Shown: piece after piece, positions 34,132-42,909 of the stretch
How the letters are laid out: each line of letters opens with the position of its first letter
Position numbering within the stretch: the stretch's first letter is position 1
Assembly: GCF_900104385.1 (NCBI RefSeq)
Contig: NZ_FNJA01000003.1
Span: forward strand, 434,001-498,000
Origin: Rhodoferax sp. OV413
Lineage (GTDB): Bacteria; Pseudomonadota; Gammaproteobacteria; Burkholderiales; Burkholderiaceae_C
Direction of reading: 5' to 3'
DNA: 64,000 bases
The notes under the pieces: model-generated
What the model saw: the letters and a program-made list of their open reading frames with translations, nothing else
Told to the model about the DNA's origin: nothing
Databases searched by the model: none
Program-made: the position numbers and the translations under genes

Positions 34132-35850
34132 ATTACAGCACGCGATATTCCCCCGCGCGCCGTCTGGGCGCTCGAACAGGCCGGCGTCCATCCGCTGCTG
34201 GCGCGCCTGTTCGCCGCCCGCGGCGTGGCCGACAAGGACGCGCTGGACGACGGCCTGGGCCGCTTGCTGTCGCCCGCCAGCATGCTGGGCACGCAGGCCG
34301 CGGCCGTGCTGCTGGCCGACGCCATTGCTGCCGATAAAAAGCTCTGCATCGTCGCTGACTACGACTGCGATGGCGCCACCGCCTGCGCCGTCGGCCTGCG
34401 CGGCCTGCGCCTGCTGGGCGCCAAACACGCCGACTACATCGTGCCCGACCGCGTCACCGACGGCTACGGCCTGACCCCCAGCATCGCCCGCCGCGTCAAG
34501 GACAGCGGCGCCGACATGCTAGTCACCGTGGACAACGGCATCGCCAGCCTGGAAGGCGTGGCCGAGGCCAAGGCGCTAGGCCTGCAGGTGCTGGTGACCG
34601 ACCACCATCTGCCCGCGCTGAAAGACGGCCAGATCGTGCTGCCGAATGCCGACGTGCTGGTGAACCCGAACCAGCCGGGCTGCACGTTCGAGAGCAAGTC
34701 GATTGCCGGTGTCGGCGTGATGTTCTACGTGCTGCTGGCGCTGCGCGCCGAGCTGCGCAGCCGAGGCGTCTTCACGGCCGAAAACCAGCCCAAGCTGGAC
34801 CCGCTGCTGACCCTGGTAGCCCTCGGTACCGTGGCCGACGTAGTAAAGCTGGACGCCAACAACCGCCGCCTCGTGGCCCAAGGGCTGAAACGGCTGCGGG
34901 CGCAGGCACAACCTGCGGGACTAGCTGCGTTATTTGTAGCAGCGGGGCGCCAGGCCAAGGTCGCCACCACCTTCGATTTCGGCTTTGCGCTGGGCCCACG
35001 CATCAACGCCGCCGGCCGCCTGGCCGACATGACCTTGGGCATCGAATGCCTGCTGACCGACGACCCGGCGCGCGCCACCGAACTCGCCACCACGCTGGAC
35101 AAGATCAACCGCGAACGCCGCGAAATCGAAGGCGGCATGCGCGACCAGGCGATGCTGGTGGCCGAGTCGTTGTTCGATGAATCCGAAGAGCCGCCACCGG
35201 CCGTCTGCGTGTTCGACCCGGACTTCCACGAGGGCGTGGTCGGCATCGTGGCCTCCCGGCTGAAGGACAAGCTGCACCGCCCGATCTTCGTCTTCGCCGC
35301 CAGCAAGGCCCCGGGCAAGGAGCATGAACTCAAGGGCTCGGGCCGATCGATCCCCGGCTTCCATCTGCGCGATGCACTCGACCTGGTGGCCAAGCGGCAC
35401 CCGGGCGTATTGCTGCGCTTTGGCGGCCACGCGATGGCGGCCGGCTGCACCGTGCACGAAGACAACTTCGAGCAATTCGAACAAGGCCTGCAGCAGGTGG
35501 CGCTGGAATGGCTGGACGCCGCCACCTTGACGCGGCGACTGGAAACCGACGGCCCGCTAGCGCCCGAATACCGCCGCGCCGAACTGGTCGACGTGCTGCA
35601 CAAAGAGGTCTGGGGCCAGGGCTTTGCGCCGCCGACATTCAGCGAAGAAGTCGAAGTGGTGTCGCAGCGCCTGGTCGGCGAAAAGCATTTGTCGCTAAAG
35701 CTGAAGCACCAGGGCCAGCCAGTGGACGGTATCTGGTTCGGCCACACCGAGAGCCTGCCGGCCCGGGTGACCCTGGCCTTCCGCCTCGACGTGAACGAGT
35801 GGCAGGGCCAGCGCCGGGTGCAGTTTCTGGTGGAAGCCGCGGAGCTTTAG
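34126..35850 (+). CDS. recJ: Single-stranded-DNA-specific exonuclease RecJ
   Basis: This 574-residue enzyme is a 5'-3' ssDNA exonuclease of recombination and mismatch repair. DHH-domain motifs include VADYDCDGATA (metal-binding Asp residues), VTVDNGIAS and the DHHLP motif; the DHHA1 part contains FRFGGHAMAAGCT-like sequence (LLRFGGHAMAAG). A C-terminal OB-fold ends near HVQFLVEAAEL. Length fits the family. Confidence 0.96.
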   Translation: MKITARDIPPRAVWALEQAGVHPLLARLFAARGVADKDALDDGLGRLLSPASMLGTQAAAVLLADAIAADKKLCIVADYDCDGATACAVGLRGLRLLGAKHADYIVPDRVTDGYGLTPSIARRVKDSGADMLVTVDNGIASLEGVAEAKALGLQVLVTDHHLPALKDGQIVLPNADVLVNPNQPGCTFESKSIAGVGVMFYVLLALRAELRSRGVFTAENQPKLDPLLTLVALGTVADVVKLDANNRRLVAQGLKRLRAQAQPAGLAALFVAAGRQAKVATTFDFGFALGPRINAAGRLADMTLGIECLLTDDPARATELATTLDKINRERREIEGGMRDQAMLVAESLFDESEEPPPAVCVFDPDFHEGVVGIVASRLKDKLHRPIFVFAASKAPGKEHELKGSGRSIPGFHLRDALDLVAKRHPGVLLRFGGHAMAAGCTVHEDNFEQFEQGLQQVALEWLDAATLTRRLETDGPLAPEYRRAELVDVLHKEVWGQGFAPPTFSEEVEVVSQRLVGEKHLSLKLKHQGQPVDGIWFGHTESLPARVTLAFRLDVNEWQGQRRVQFLVEAAEL

Positions 35851-35864
35851 AAGCCCAATAAATT

Positions 35865-36167
35865 TCAGGCTTGCGCCGCCTGCGCCAGCAACTTGTCCAT
35901 CCGCCGGGCCACTTCGGTCTCGATCTTGTCCTGGAACGCGCTGAACAAGAAGCCCAGCTCGGCGTCCAGCACAAAGCGGTCTTCGGTGACCTGCACCGTG
36001 CCGCTCACACCGGCGCGCGCAAAGGAAATCTCGTCGCAGCTCGCGCCCTCGACATAGGTGCAGCTCAGGCCCAGCCGGCTTTCAGCTTGCTCCAGCCATT
36101 CGTTGGCGAGCTTGCGTGCGGCAGGCAAGCCCAGGGTATGTTCACGCTGCATATGGATGTCGGACAC
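35865..36167 (-). CDS. Polyhydroxyalkanoic acid system family protein (PHA_gran_rgn)
   Basis: The 100-residue product matches the small PHA_gran_rgn family (TIGR02610/PF09650): start MSDIHMQREHTLGL..AR, centre FARAGVSGTVQVTEDRFVLDAELG, and the final F..KIE.EV...MD..L. These are found near PHA granule functions in beta-proteobacteria; biochemical role unknown. The start is GTG 36167 with AGGAG eight bases upstream. It is convergent with recJ. Confidence 0.85.
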   Translation of the reverse strand: MSDIHMQREHTLGLPAARKLANEWLEQAESRLGLSCTYVEGASCDEISFARAGVSGTVQVTEDRFVLDAELGFLFSAFQDKIETEVARRMDKLLAQAAQA

Positions 36168-36315
36168 TCAAAATCTCCTGTGGGAAATGGACATGGCCCA
36201 GGCGGCACCCGACCAGCGGGATAGCGCACATCCTAGGGAAGTTACGGGCCGGATCATGCCAGTCTAACGGCAGCAAGCCGGGCACAATGGTGACACCATT
36301 TCCAAAGGAGGCTCC

Positions 36316-36618
36316 ATGATCTACAAATTCAAATCCAAGGCGGACGGCGACCTTGTCATGCTCGAACCGAATGGCCGCCAGATACTGGATATTCTGGGCA
36401 AGACCACCGGCGCCCACGGCATCATCCTGCCTGCCGAAATCCCTGGCGCGATCAGCGCGCTAGAGGCGGCCATCGTGCAAGACAACGCCGCCCGCCGGGC
36501 CGCTACCGCCGAGGCCAAGGCCCATGAAATGGACAGCGTCACACTGCAACAGCGCGCCAAACCCTTCATCACCATGCTGCAACGCTGCGCTCAGGACAAC
36601 GTCGAAATCGTCTGGTAA
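36316..36618 (+). CDS. DUF1840 family protein
   Basis: A 100-residue small cytoplasmic protein with the DUF1840 signature MIYKFKSKADGDLVML, then ILPAEIPGAISALEAAI and a C-terminal QRAKPFITMLQRC segment. No function is established. A strong AAAGGAGG precedes ATG 36316 and a bidirectional terminator follows. Confidence 0.88.
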   Translation: MIYKFKSKADGDLVMLEPNGRQILDILGKTTGAHGIILPAEIPGAISALEAAIVQDNAARRAATAEAKAHEMDSVTLQQRAKPFITMLQRCAQDNVEIVW

Positions 36619-36619
36619 A

Positions 36620-36659
36620 TAAAAAAGCCGCTGGGCCTCGCGGCGCAGCGGCTTTTTGC
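36620..36659. terminator. Bidirectional rho-independent terminator
   Basis: AAAAAGCCGCTG (36622-36633) pairs with CAGCGGCTTTTT (36646-36657). It has A and T runs on both sides and lies exactly between the convergent DUF1840 and Bug-protein genes. Confidence 0.92.
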
Positions 36660-36671
36660 AACACAACGCAG

Positions 36672-37646
36672 TTAGTCCGCGTACACGCCCGCAGCCTTGA
36701 TGATGGGGCTCCACTTGGCGATTTCAGCCAACACGTATTTCTTGTGCTCCGCCGGTTCCACGCGTTTGTCGTTCACCACCACCGCGCCCAGGCCTTCTTG
36801 TTTCTTGATGAAGTCTGGATCTTTCAGCGCCACTTTCAATGCCGCGTTGAGCTTGGCCAGTACGTCCGGTGGCGTGCCTTTGGGGGCATACAGGCCGTGC
36901 CAGATGGTGACTTCAAAGTCCTTCAAGCCCAGTTCCTGCAGCGTGGGCAGATCCTTCAGGGCCGGGGTCGTCAGGCGCTTGCTGCTCGCCACGGCAAACG
37001 CCTTGACCTTCTTGGCTTCGATCTGGCCCGAAGTGTTGGTCGTCTGGTCACACATCAGATCGATCTGGCCGCCGATCAGGTCGGTCATCGCCGGGGCCGC
37101 ACCTTTGTAGGGCACGGTGGTCATGTCGGACTGCAAGGCGCTCTGGAACAACAGGCCGCACAAATGCGATGCCGAACCCACACCCGCATTGCCCAGATTC
37201 ACCTTGCCCTTGTTCTGCGCCAGCCAGGCGGTCAACTCTTTGTAGTTATTGGCCGGCATGCTGGGCTTGGTCACCAGGGTCATGGGCACTTCATTGACCA
37301 TACCGAGGTATTCAAAGTCGCTATCCACCTTGAAAGGCAGGTTGCGCACCAGCCCAGGCATGGTCGCCATGCCGATGTGGTTCAGCAGCAAGGTATAGCC
37401 ATCGGGCGTAGCCCGTGCGACCTTGGCGGAGCCGATCGAGCTACCTGCACCGGCGACGTTGTCCACCACGATGCTGACACCGCCCAGGGGCTTGCGCAAG
37501 GCTTCGGCCAGGTCACGGGCTACCCGGTCGGTAGGGCCGCCAGCCGAGAACGGCACGACGATGCTGACCGGCTTGCTGGGGAAATCGGCCGCCTGGCTGC
37601 ACACAGCGACAGCCGCCAATGCGACCAAGGTAACTAGTTTTTTCAT
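36672..37646 (-). CDS. Tripartite tricarboxylate transporter-type binding protein (Bug/TctC family)
   Basis: This 324-residue periplasmic protein has signal peptide MKKLVTLVALAAVAVCSQA and mature start DFPSKPVSIVVPFSAGGPTD, which is the family signature. The ligand is probably a carboxylate. No TctA/TctB membrane genes accompany it, as is common for the expanded Bug family in Burkholderiales. Confidence 0.92.
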   Translation of the reverse strand: MKKLVTLVALAAVAVCSQAADFPSKPVSIVVPFSAGGPTDRVARDLAEALRKPLGGVSIVVDNVAGAGSSIGSAKVARATPDGYTLLLNHIGMATMPGLVRNLPFKVDSDFEYLGMVNEVPMTLVTKPSMPANNYKELTAWLAQNKGKVNLGNAGVGSASHLCGLLFQSALQSDMTTVPYKGAAPAMTDLIGGQIDLMCDQTTNTSGQIEAKKVKAFAVASSKRLTTPALKDLPTLQELGLKDFEVTIWHGLYAPKGTPPDVLAKLNAALKVALKDPDFIKKQEGLGAVVVNDKRVEPAEHKKYVLAEIAKWSPIIKAAGVYAD

Positions 37647-37753
37647 GGATGCTCCTGTTGAACTGGGGCGATCATAGCCAAGCCCCTGTGTTTCAGCGTA
37701 TGGGAAACCACGTAGGCCGGAGCATGGGAAATCACCTAGTCCGGGCAGAAAAA

Positions 37754-38221
37754 TCAGACCGTTTCCTCGAATTCTGGTTCTGATTCCGGCGCCTCACTTG
37801 GCTTGATCAGCATCACCGGCACCTTGGCCGCATGCAGCACCTCGTGCGACACCGAACCCAGCAGCGCGCTGCGCAGGCTGCCCTTGTCGCGCGCGCCCAT
37901 CACCACCATGTCGCAGGCAAAGCGCTCCACGATGTCGATCAACGTATGCGCCGGATCGCCGGTGGCTACCTCGGTGGCGTACGGAATAGCCGCATGCCGC
38001 AGCAAGGCCTCGCCGGCCTTCAGCGCCTTGGCGCCGGCCTGGGCACTGGCCCGGGCAATCAGTGCCGGGTCGGCCGCCATCACCATCTCATACAGGTGCG
38101 CGGGCTCTTGCACATTGGCCAGCACCACCTCGGCCTGCAGGCCCTGGCGCACCATGCTGATGACCTGGCGCACGGCCTGCAGCGACACCTCGGAGCCGTC
38201 TAGGGGTAACAAGATCTTCAT
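37754..38221 (-). CDS. Universal stress protein, UspA family
   Basis: The 155-residue product starts MKILLPLDGSEVS and ends with the ATP-site motif VVMGARDKGSLRSALLGSVS followed by VLHAAKVPVMLIK. The retained Gly pattern suggests the ATP-binding subclass. It is divergent from the alpha/beta hydrolase gene, 70 bases away. Confidence 0.9.
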   Translation of the reverse strand: MKILLPLDGSEVSLQAVRQVISMVRQGLQAEVVLANVQEPAHLYEMVMAADPALIARASAQAGAKALKAGEALLRHAAIPYATEVATGDPAHTLIDIVERFACDMVVMGARDKGSLRSALLGSVSHEVLHAAKVPVMLIKPSEAPESEPEFEETV

Positions 38222-38291
38222 GGCGTATTCTCCCGGGGTTTGAATACGGCCAGCATAGGCCAATTTTCCCCCTCCGCCCGAAGATTCCCGC

Positions 38292-38996
38292 ATGCCCCAA
38301 CTGATTCTGATCCCCGGCCTGGCAGCCGATGCCGAGATGTGGTTGGACCAGCTCGCCGCCCTGCCGCCCCGCTGGCGCACCGCGGTGACCGACGTGCACG
38401 CCCGCCACGGCGACATTGCGGCCATGGCCCAGGCGCTGCTGCAAGAACATGCGGGCGAACTGGTGCTGTGCGGCGCCTCCATGGGTGGCATGGTGGCCAT
38501 GGAAGCCGCCCGCCAGGCGCCGCAACGGGTCCGCGGCCTGGCCTTGCTGGGTACCGGCGCGCGGCCCGAAAGCGCACTGCACCGGCGCCAGCGCGAAGGC
38601 GCTATCCAGATGTTCGAGCAAGGCCGGGTGTCGGAATTCGTGCGGGCCAGCGCCTCCCTGGCCTTCTCGCGTGAGCAGGCAGGCAACAAGGCCTTGACCC
38701 GGCGCTACAAAGACTTGGTGCTGCGCGCCGGCACGGCCCAGTGGATACGCCAGAACCGCGCCATCATGGACCGGCCCGACGCCCGCCTGCACCTGGCCCT
38801 GGTGCGCTGCCCGACCCTGGTGCTGTGCGGCGAATCCGATCTGCTGACGCCACCTGCGCTGTCGCAGGAAATCGCCGCGCTGGTGCCCGGCGCCGAGCTG
38901 CAATTGCTGCCCCAGTGCGGCCATATGCTGACCATGGAGCAGCCGGAGGCCGTGAATGCGGCGTTACTGGCCTGGCTGACCCGGCTGGGCCGCTAG
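38292..38996 (+). CDS. Alpha/beta hydrolase
   Basis: This 234-residue hydrolase has nucleophile Ser63 in the elbow GASMGG, oxyanion region LIPGLAAD, acid Asp in CGESDLLTP and His in QCGHMLTMEQP, so the triad is complete. The substrate is unknown. Its 3' end overlaps the convergent coaD gene by 33 bases. Confidence 0.88.
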   Translation: MPQLILIPGLAADAEMWLDQLAALPPRWRTAVTDVHARHGDIAAMAQALLQEHAGELVLCGASMGGMVAMEAARQAPQRVRGLALLGTGARPESALHRRQREGAIQMFEQGRVSEFVRASASLAFSREQAGNKALTRRYKDLVLRAGTAQWIRQNRAIMDRPDARLHLALVRCPTLVLCGESDLLTPPALSQEIAALVPGAELQLLPQCGHMLTMEQPEAVNAALLAWLTRLGR

Positions 38997-39482
38997 GCTG
39001 CGCACTTTGGCGTCCAACTGCTGCTGCACGAAGGGCGAAACAAACTTGTGCACCTCGCCGCCCAGCAGGGCGATCTCGCGCACAAAGGTGCTGGACACGA
39101 ACTGGTAGCCGTCGCTGGGCGTCAGGAACACGGTTTCCACGTCCGGCATCAGCGTACGGTTCATGCCGGCCAGCTGGAATTCGTAGTCGAAGTCGGTGAC
39201 CGCGCGCAGGCCGCGCACCATGGCCTTGCCGCCGCGCGCCACCACGAAGTCGCGCAGCAGGCCCGAAAAGCTCTCCACCCGCACCTGCGGATAGGCCTTG
39301 ACCGATTCGCGCACCATCTCCATGCGCTGCTCCAGGCTGAACAGAGTCTTCTTGTGGTGGCCCGCCGCTACGGCCACGATCACCTGGTCGAACAGCTGGG
39401 CCGCGCGGCGCACCACGTCCTCGTGGCCCAGGGTCATGGGGTCGAAGGTGCCGGGGTAGACGGCCAGAACCGGCGGATTCAT
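38964..39482 (-). CDS. coaD: Phosphopantetheine adenylyltransferase
   Basis: This 172-residue nucleotidyltransferase of the penultimate coenzyme A step has motifs YPGTFDPMTLGHEDV (TxGH-type), MVRGLRAVTDFDYE and SSTFVRE. ATG 39482 overlaps the rsmD stop (ATGA). It is the last gene of the M16-M16-rsmD-coaD operon. Confidence 0.96.
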   Translation of the reverse strand: MNPPVLAVYPGTFDPMTLGHEDVVRRAAQLFDQVIVAVAAGHHKKTLFSLEQRMEMVRESVKAYPQVRVESFSGLLRDFVVARGGKAMVRGLRAVTDFDYEFQLAGMNRTLMPDVETVFLTPSDGYQFVSSTFVREIALLGGEVHKFVSPFVQQQLDAKVRSLAAQPGQPGQ

Positions 39483-40135
39483 GCAGCTTCTCCGGCGTCT
39501 GCGCCCAGGGCTTGCAGCAGATGCGCATGCACAGCGCCGGCCTTCAGGTAGCGGTAGACGTGCAGGCCGAACGGGGCCAGCAACTCATCGGTCCATTTGC
39601 TCGGGCCTTCAAGGTAGATGAAGCCCTTGGGCTGCAGCGCCTTGGCCGCGGCGCCCAGCGCCGGCTCATACAGGCCGGATTCGAACGGCGGGTCCAGAAA
39701 CACCAGGTCCACGCTGGCCAGTGCCAGCTGGCGCAGTGCCGCCACGCCATCGCCGCGCTGGATCTGGGTGCTGCCGGCCTGCAGCTTGATCTGCGTGGCT
39801 TTCAGCTGGGCCACCAGCGCCGGGTCTTGTTCAAAGATATGCACCTCGGCCGCGCCGCGCGATGCCGCTTCGAAGCCCAGCACGCCGGTGCCGGCAAACA
39901 CATCCACGCAGCGCCAGCCGCCCAGGTCCTGGCCCAGCCAGTTGAACAGGGTTTCGCGCACCCGGTCGGGCGTGGGGCGCAGGCCGGGCTTACTGGCCAC
40001 GGTGAGGCGAATGCGCTTCCACTGACCGCCGATGATGCGGATCTCCCCAGGTTTCCCACCTACGGGGTGCGGGTCTGATGGGCGGGGTTTGCTCTTCTTG
40101 ACTGCTTTTTTGGGGGGACGTTGCAACGTGCTCAT
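39479..40135 (-). CDS. rsmD: 16S rRNA (guanine(966)-N(2))-methyltransferase
   Basis: This 218-residue SAM-dependent enzyme has the start GEIRIIGGQWKRIRL, SAM motif VFAGTGVLGFEAASRGA and catalytic DPPF (FLDPPFESG). A Lys/Pro-rich N-terminal tail of about 25 residues is likely disordered. Its start overlaps the upstream M16 stop (ATGA). Confidence 0.95.
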   Translation of the reverse strand: MSTLQRPPKKAVKKSKPRPSDPHPVGGKPGEIRIIGGQWKRIRLTVASKPGLRPTPDRVRETLFNWLGQDLGGWRCVDVFAGTGVLGFEAASRGAAEVHIFEQDPALVAQLKATQIKLQAGSTQIQRGDGVAALRQLALASVDLVFLDPPFESGLYEPALGAAAKALQPKGFIYLEGPSKWTDELLAPFGLHVYRYLKAGAVHAHLLQALGADAGEAA

Positions 40136-41475
40136 GGGTTTTCTCCGACCACCACGGTGGCCATTTTTTCGGGTTGCAAGATACGCTGGAAAGCCAATTG
40201 GATGTCGGCTTGCGTCACGCGTTCGATCTGCTGGGTCCAGTGGTCCAGGTAGTCCAGCGGCAGATGGTTCCAGGCGATGTTAGCTACGTTGTCCAGCAGT
40301 TTGCGGTTGCTGTCGATGCGCAGCGCAAATCCGCCAGCCAGATTGTCCTTGGCGGCCTGCAGCTCGGCGGCCGTCGGCCCCTCGGCCACAAACCGGGCCA
40401 GCACCTGTTTCGCCACCTGCACCGCCTGCGCGGCCTGGTCGGGCCGGGTTTGCAAGCCGATGGTAAAGGCCCCGGCGTGCAAGCCCGGGCCGAAGCCGCT
40501 GTAGACGCTGTAGCTCAGGCCGCGCTTTTCGCGCACCTCGCTGGTCAGCCGCGAACCAAATCCGCCACCGCCCAGGATGTGGTTGCCGACCAGCAGCGCA
40601 AAAAAGTCCGGGTCGCTGCGCGGGTAGCCGCGCTGGCCGATCATCACCTGGGCCTGGGCCGAGTCAAAGGGGATGCGCTGATCACTGGCCTGGGCCAGTG
40701 GCGCCACCTCCGGCAGCGTCGGCAAGGGCGCGCAGGCGGTCTGCGGCAGGCGGGCCAGCAGCCGGGTGACCAGCGCATCGGCCTGGGCCCGGTCCACCGC
40801 GCCGACCAGGCTGACGGTGGCCCGGCAGGGCAGGATGCTGCGCGCATAGAACGCCCGCATGTCGGTGGTCTGGATGCGCGTCAGCGTCGCTTCGGTCAGC
40901 TGGTAGCCATAGGGGTGGCTGCCGTAGACCGCTGCCGCCAGCGCCCGGCCAGCCACCGTGCCGGGGCGGGTGGCGGCTTCCTTCAGCTGGGCCGCCACGC
41001 GCTGGCGCTCGCGCTGCCACAGGCTGTCGCTGAACGCCGGCTCGCCGATCTGCCGTGCGGCCAGCGCCGTGGCCTTGTCCAGCAGGTCGGGGTAGGTCAG
41101 GCTGCGCAGCGAAAAGCTCATGCGGTCGGCACTGGCGCTGCTGCCCAGCGAGGCGCCGAGATCGGCCCAGGCCTCGCCCACGGCGTTGTCGTCCAACGCC
41201 GGGTCTTTGCCGACGGCACGCACGCCCTGGGTGGCCATATTCGCCGTCATGCTGGCCAGGCCGGCCTGCGCGGCCGGATCGCGGCGGCTGCCGGCGTCGA
41301 AGTCAAGCTGCACGTCCAGCATCGGGATCGCCGGGCTGGCCACCAGGAAGACCTGGGCGCCGCTGGGCTGGGTCCAGTGTTGCACCGGAATCGCCGCTGC
41401 TGCAGAATTTATAAGAAAAAGGCTTCCAGCGCATATAGAACCTGCGCAAGAAGCTATATTTTTAATAGTAAACAT
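40132..41475 (-). CDS. M16-family peptidase-like protein, non-catalytic partner
   Basis: This 447-residue protein has the two-domain M16 fold, but the zinc motif HxxEH is absent at the expected place (sequence there is AGLASMTANM). Late motifs (GGGGFGSRLTSEVREKRGLSYSVYS) are well conserved. It most likely forms a heterodimer with the catalytic M16 protein encoded just upstream; the two genes overlap as TGATG. ATG 41475 opens a signal peptide (MFTIKNIASCAGSICAG...) that is encoded by a palindromic repeat copy, an unusual origin for an export signal. Confidence 0.88.
   Translation of the reverse strand: MFTIKNIASCAGSICAGSLFLINSAAAAIPVQHWTQPSGAQVFLVASPAIPMLDVQLDFDAGSRRDPAAQAGLASMTANMATQGVRAVGKDPALDDNAVGEAWADLGASLGSSASADRMSFSLRSLTYPDLLDKATALAARQIGEPAFSDSLWQRERQRVAAQLKEAATRPGTVAGRALAAAVYGSHPYGYQLTEATLTRIQTTDMRAFYARSILPCRATVSLVGAVDRAQADALVTRLLARLPQTACAPLPTLPEVAPLAQASDQRIPFDSAQAQVMIGQRGYPRSDPDFFALLVGNHILGGGGFGSRLTSEVREKRGLSYSVYSGFGPGLHAGAFTIGLQTRPDQAAQAVQVAKQVLARFVAEGPTAAELQAAKDNLAGGFALRIDSNRKLLDNVANIAWNHLPLDYLDHWTQQIERVTQADIQLAFQRILQPEKMATVVVGENP
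41404..41473. repeat. Dispersed palindromic repeat, copy inside coding sequence (encodes a signal peptide)
   Basis: Read on the minus strand: AT-rich box, then ATAGCTTCTTGCGCAGG ... TGCGCTGGAAGCC. It matches the intergenic copies, and its translation is residues 2-24 of the M16-like protein. Confidence 0.75.
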
Positions 41476-42881
41476 CAGCGCAGTTCTCCGGTGGGCAGGG
41501 GGCGTTTCTTGGGTCGGTTCGGGTCCAGCGGCTGGGGCCGCAGCGCCGCCACGGTGAGCTGGTCGTCGCCAAAATAGCGGGCAGCCACCGCCTGCACCTG
41601 GGCCGCGCTGATACCGCGCAGCCGCGCAATCAGCCGGTCGTTGGCGTCCAGCGGCAGGCCTTGCACCCAGTTGCTGCCCAGCTCGCGCGCCTGGTTGAAC
41701 ACCGAATCCAGCTTGTACACCGCGTTCGACACCCACTGGGTCTTGACCCGGCTGAGCTCGGCCTCGGTCACGCCGTTCTGCGCCACCAGGGCCACCTGGG
41801 CGCGCAGGGCGGCTTCCACTTCTTCCGTGGTGTGGCCGGCGGCCGGCACGCCGTCCAGCATGAACAGCTGGGGGCCGCGGCCGACCAGGCCGTTGTAGGC
41901 ACCGGCGCTGTCGGCCACCGGGCCGCCGGCCTGGCCGCGGTCCTGGGTCAGCGCGCGTTCCAGCCGGGCGCCGCTGTAGCCGTCGAGCACGGCGGCCAGC
42001 ACGGTCAGGGCCAGGGCGTCGTCGTTATCCTCGGCCAGCTTGGGCACCTTGAAGGCCAGGGCCACGTAGGCCTGTTCGGCCGGGGCCTTGTAGTCGAGCC
42101 GGCGGATGCCGACCTGCTGCGGCTCCAGCCGGGGCTTGCGGACCGGCACGGCGCGCGCCGGGATGCTGCCGTAGTGCTTCTGGGCCAGCGCGCAGACCTG
42201 GGCCGGCTCCACATCACCAGCCACCACCAGGGCCGCGTTGGCCGGCACGTACCAGCGCTGGTAGAAGGCCCGGGCGTCGTCGGCGGTCATGGCCTCCAGG
42301 TCGCTCATCCAGCCCACCACCGGGCGGCGGTAGGGCGAGGCGGTGAAGACGGTGGCGGTCAGCGCCTCGTGCATCAGCGAGCGCGGTGCATCCTCCACCC
42401 GCATGCGGCGTTCTTCCTTCACCACCTCCAGCTCGCGCTTGAATTCGTCGTCGCTCCACTGGTTGTGGGCAAAGCGGTCGGCCTCCAGCTGCATCACCGC
42501 TTCCAGCTTGGCCGCCGGAATCTGCTGGTAGTAGCCGGTGTTGTCCTTGGCGGTGAAGGCGTTCTCGCGCCCGCCCAGGGCCGCCACCCGGCGCGAAAAC
42601 TCGCCCGGCGCCAGGCTGGGCGTGCCCTTGAACAGCATGTGCTCCAGAATGTGGGCCACGCCCGAGGTGCCGTCCACCTCGTCCATGGCGCCGACACGGA
42701 CCCACAGCATTTGCACCGCCGTGGGGGCCCGGTGGTCGGGCTGGACGATGACCGTCAAGCCGTTCGCCAGCCCGCATTGCGTGGCCGTGGTGGGGGTGGT
42801 GGAAGGGGCGACAGACGGGGCAATCTGGGCATTCGCCAGGGCACTGAGGCTGCAGCACAACAGGGGCAAGAGGCGTTTCAT
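41475..42881 (-). CDS. Exported M16-family zinc metallopeptidase, catalytic subunit
   Basis: This 468-residue protein has signal peptide MKRLLPLLCCSLSALANA. The inverted zinc motif HILEH (VAHILEHMLFKGT) is followed by the downstream Glu region. It degrades peptides in the periplasm together with the partner encoded downstream. ATG 42881 is chosen from the signal peptide; the frame continues upstream across ftsY without support. The gene is divergent from ftsY with only 28 bases between starts, so the promoter must overlap coding sequence. Confidence 0.92.
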   Translation of the reverse strand: MKRLLPLLCCSLSALANAQIAPSVAPSTTPTTATQCGLANGLTVIVQPDHRAPTAVQMLWVRVGAMDEVDGTSGVAHILEHMLFKGTPSLAPGEFSRRVAALGGRENAFTAKDNTGYYQQIPAAKLEAVMQLEADRFAHNQWSDDEFKRELEVVKEERRMRVEDAPRSLMHEALTATVFTASPYRRPVVGWMSDLEAMTADDARAFYQRWYVPANAALVVAGDVEPAQVCALAQKHYGSIPARAVPVRKPRLEPQQVGIRRLDYKAPAEQAYVALAFKVPKLAEDNDDALALTVLAAVLDGYSGARLERALTQDRGQAGGPVADSAGAYNGLVGRGPQLFMLDGVPAAGHTTEEVEAALRAQVALVAQNGVTEAELSRVKTQWVSNAVYKLDSVFNQARELGSNWVQGLPLDANDRLIARLRGISAAQVQAVAARYFGDDQLTVAALRPQPLDPNRPKKRPLPTGELR

Positions 42882-42909
42882 AGAATGGTTGATTCTAAGA
42901 ACGCCCTTT

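Noticed and set aside
34915-34952. Possible further repeat copy inside recJ (GCTGCGTTATTTGTAGCAGC)
   Set aside because: Only a short imperfect palindrome without the AT-rich second box; too weak to call.
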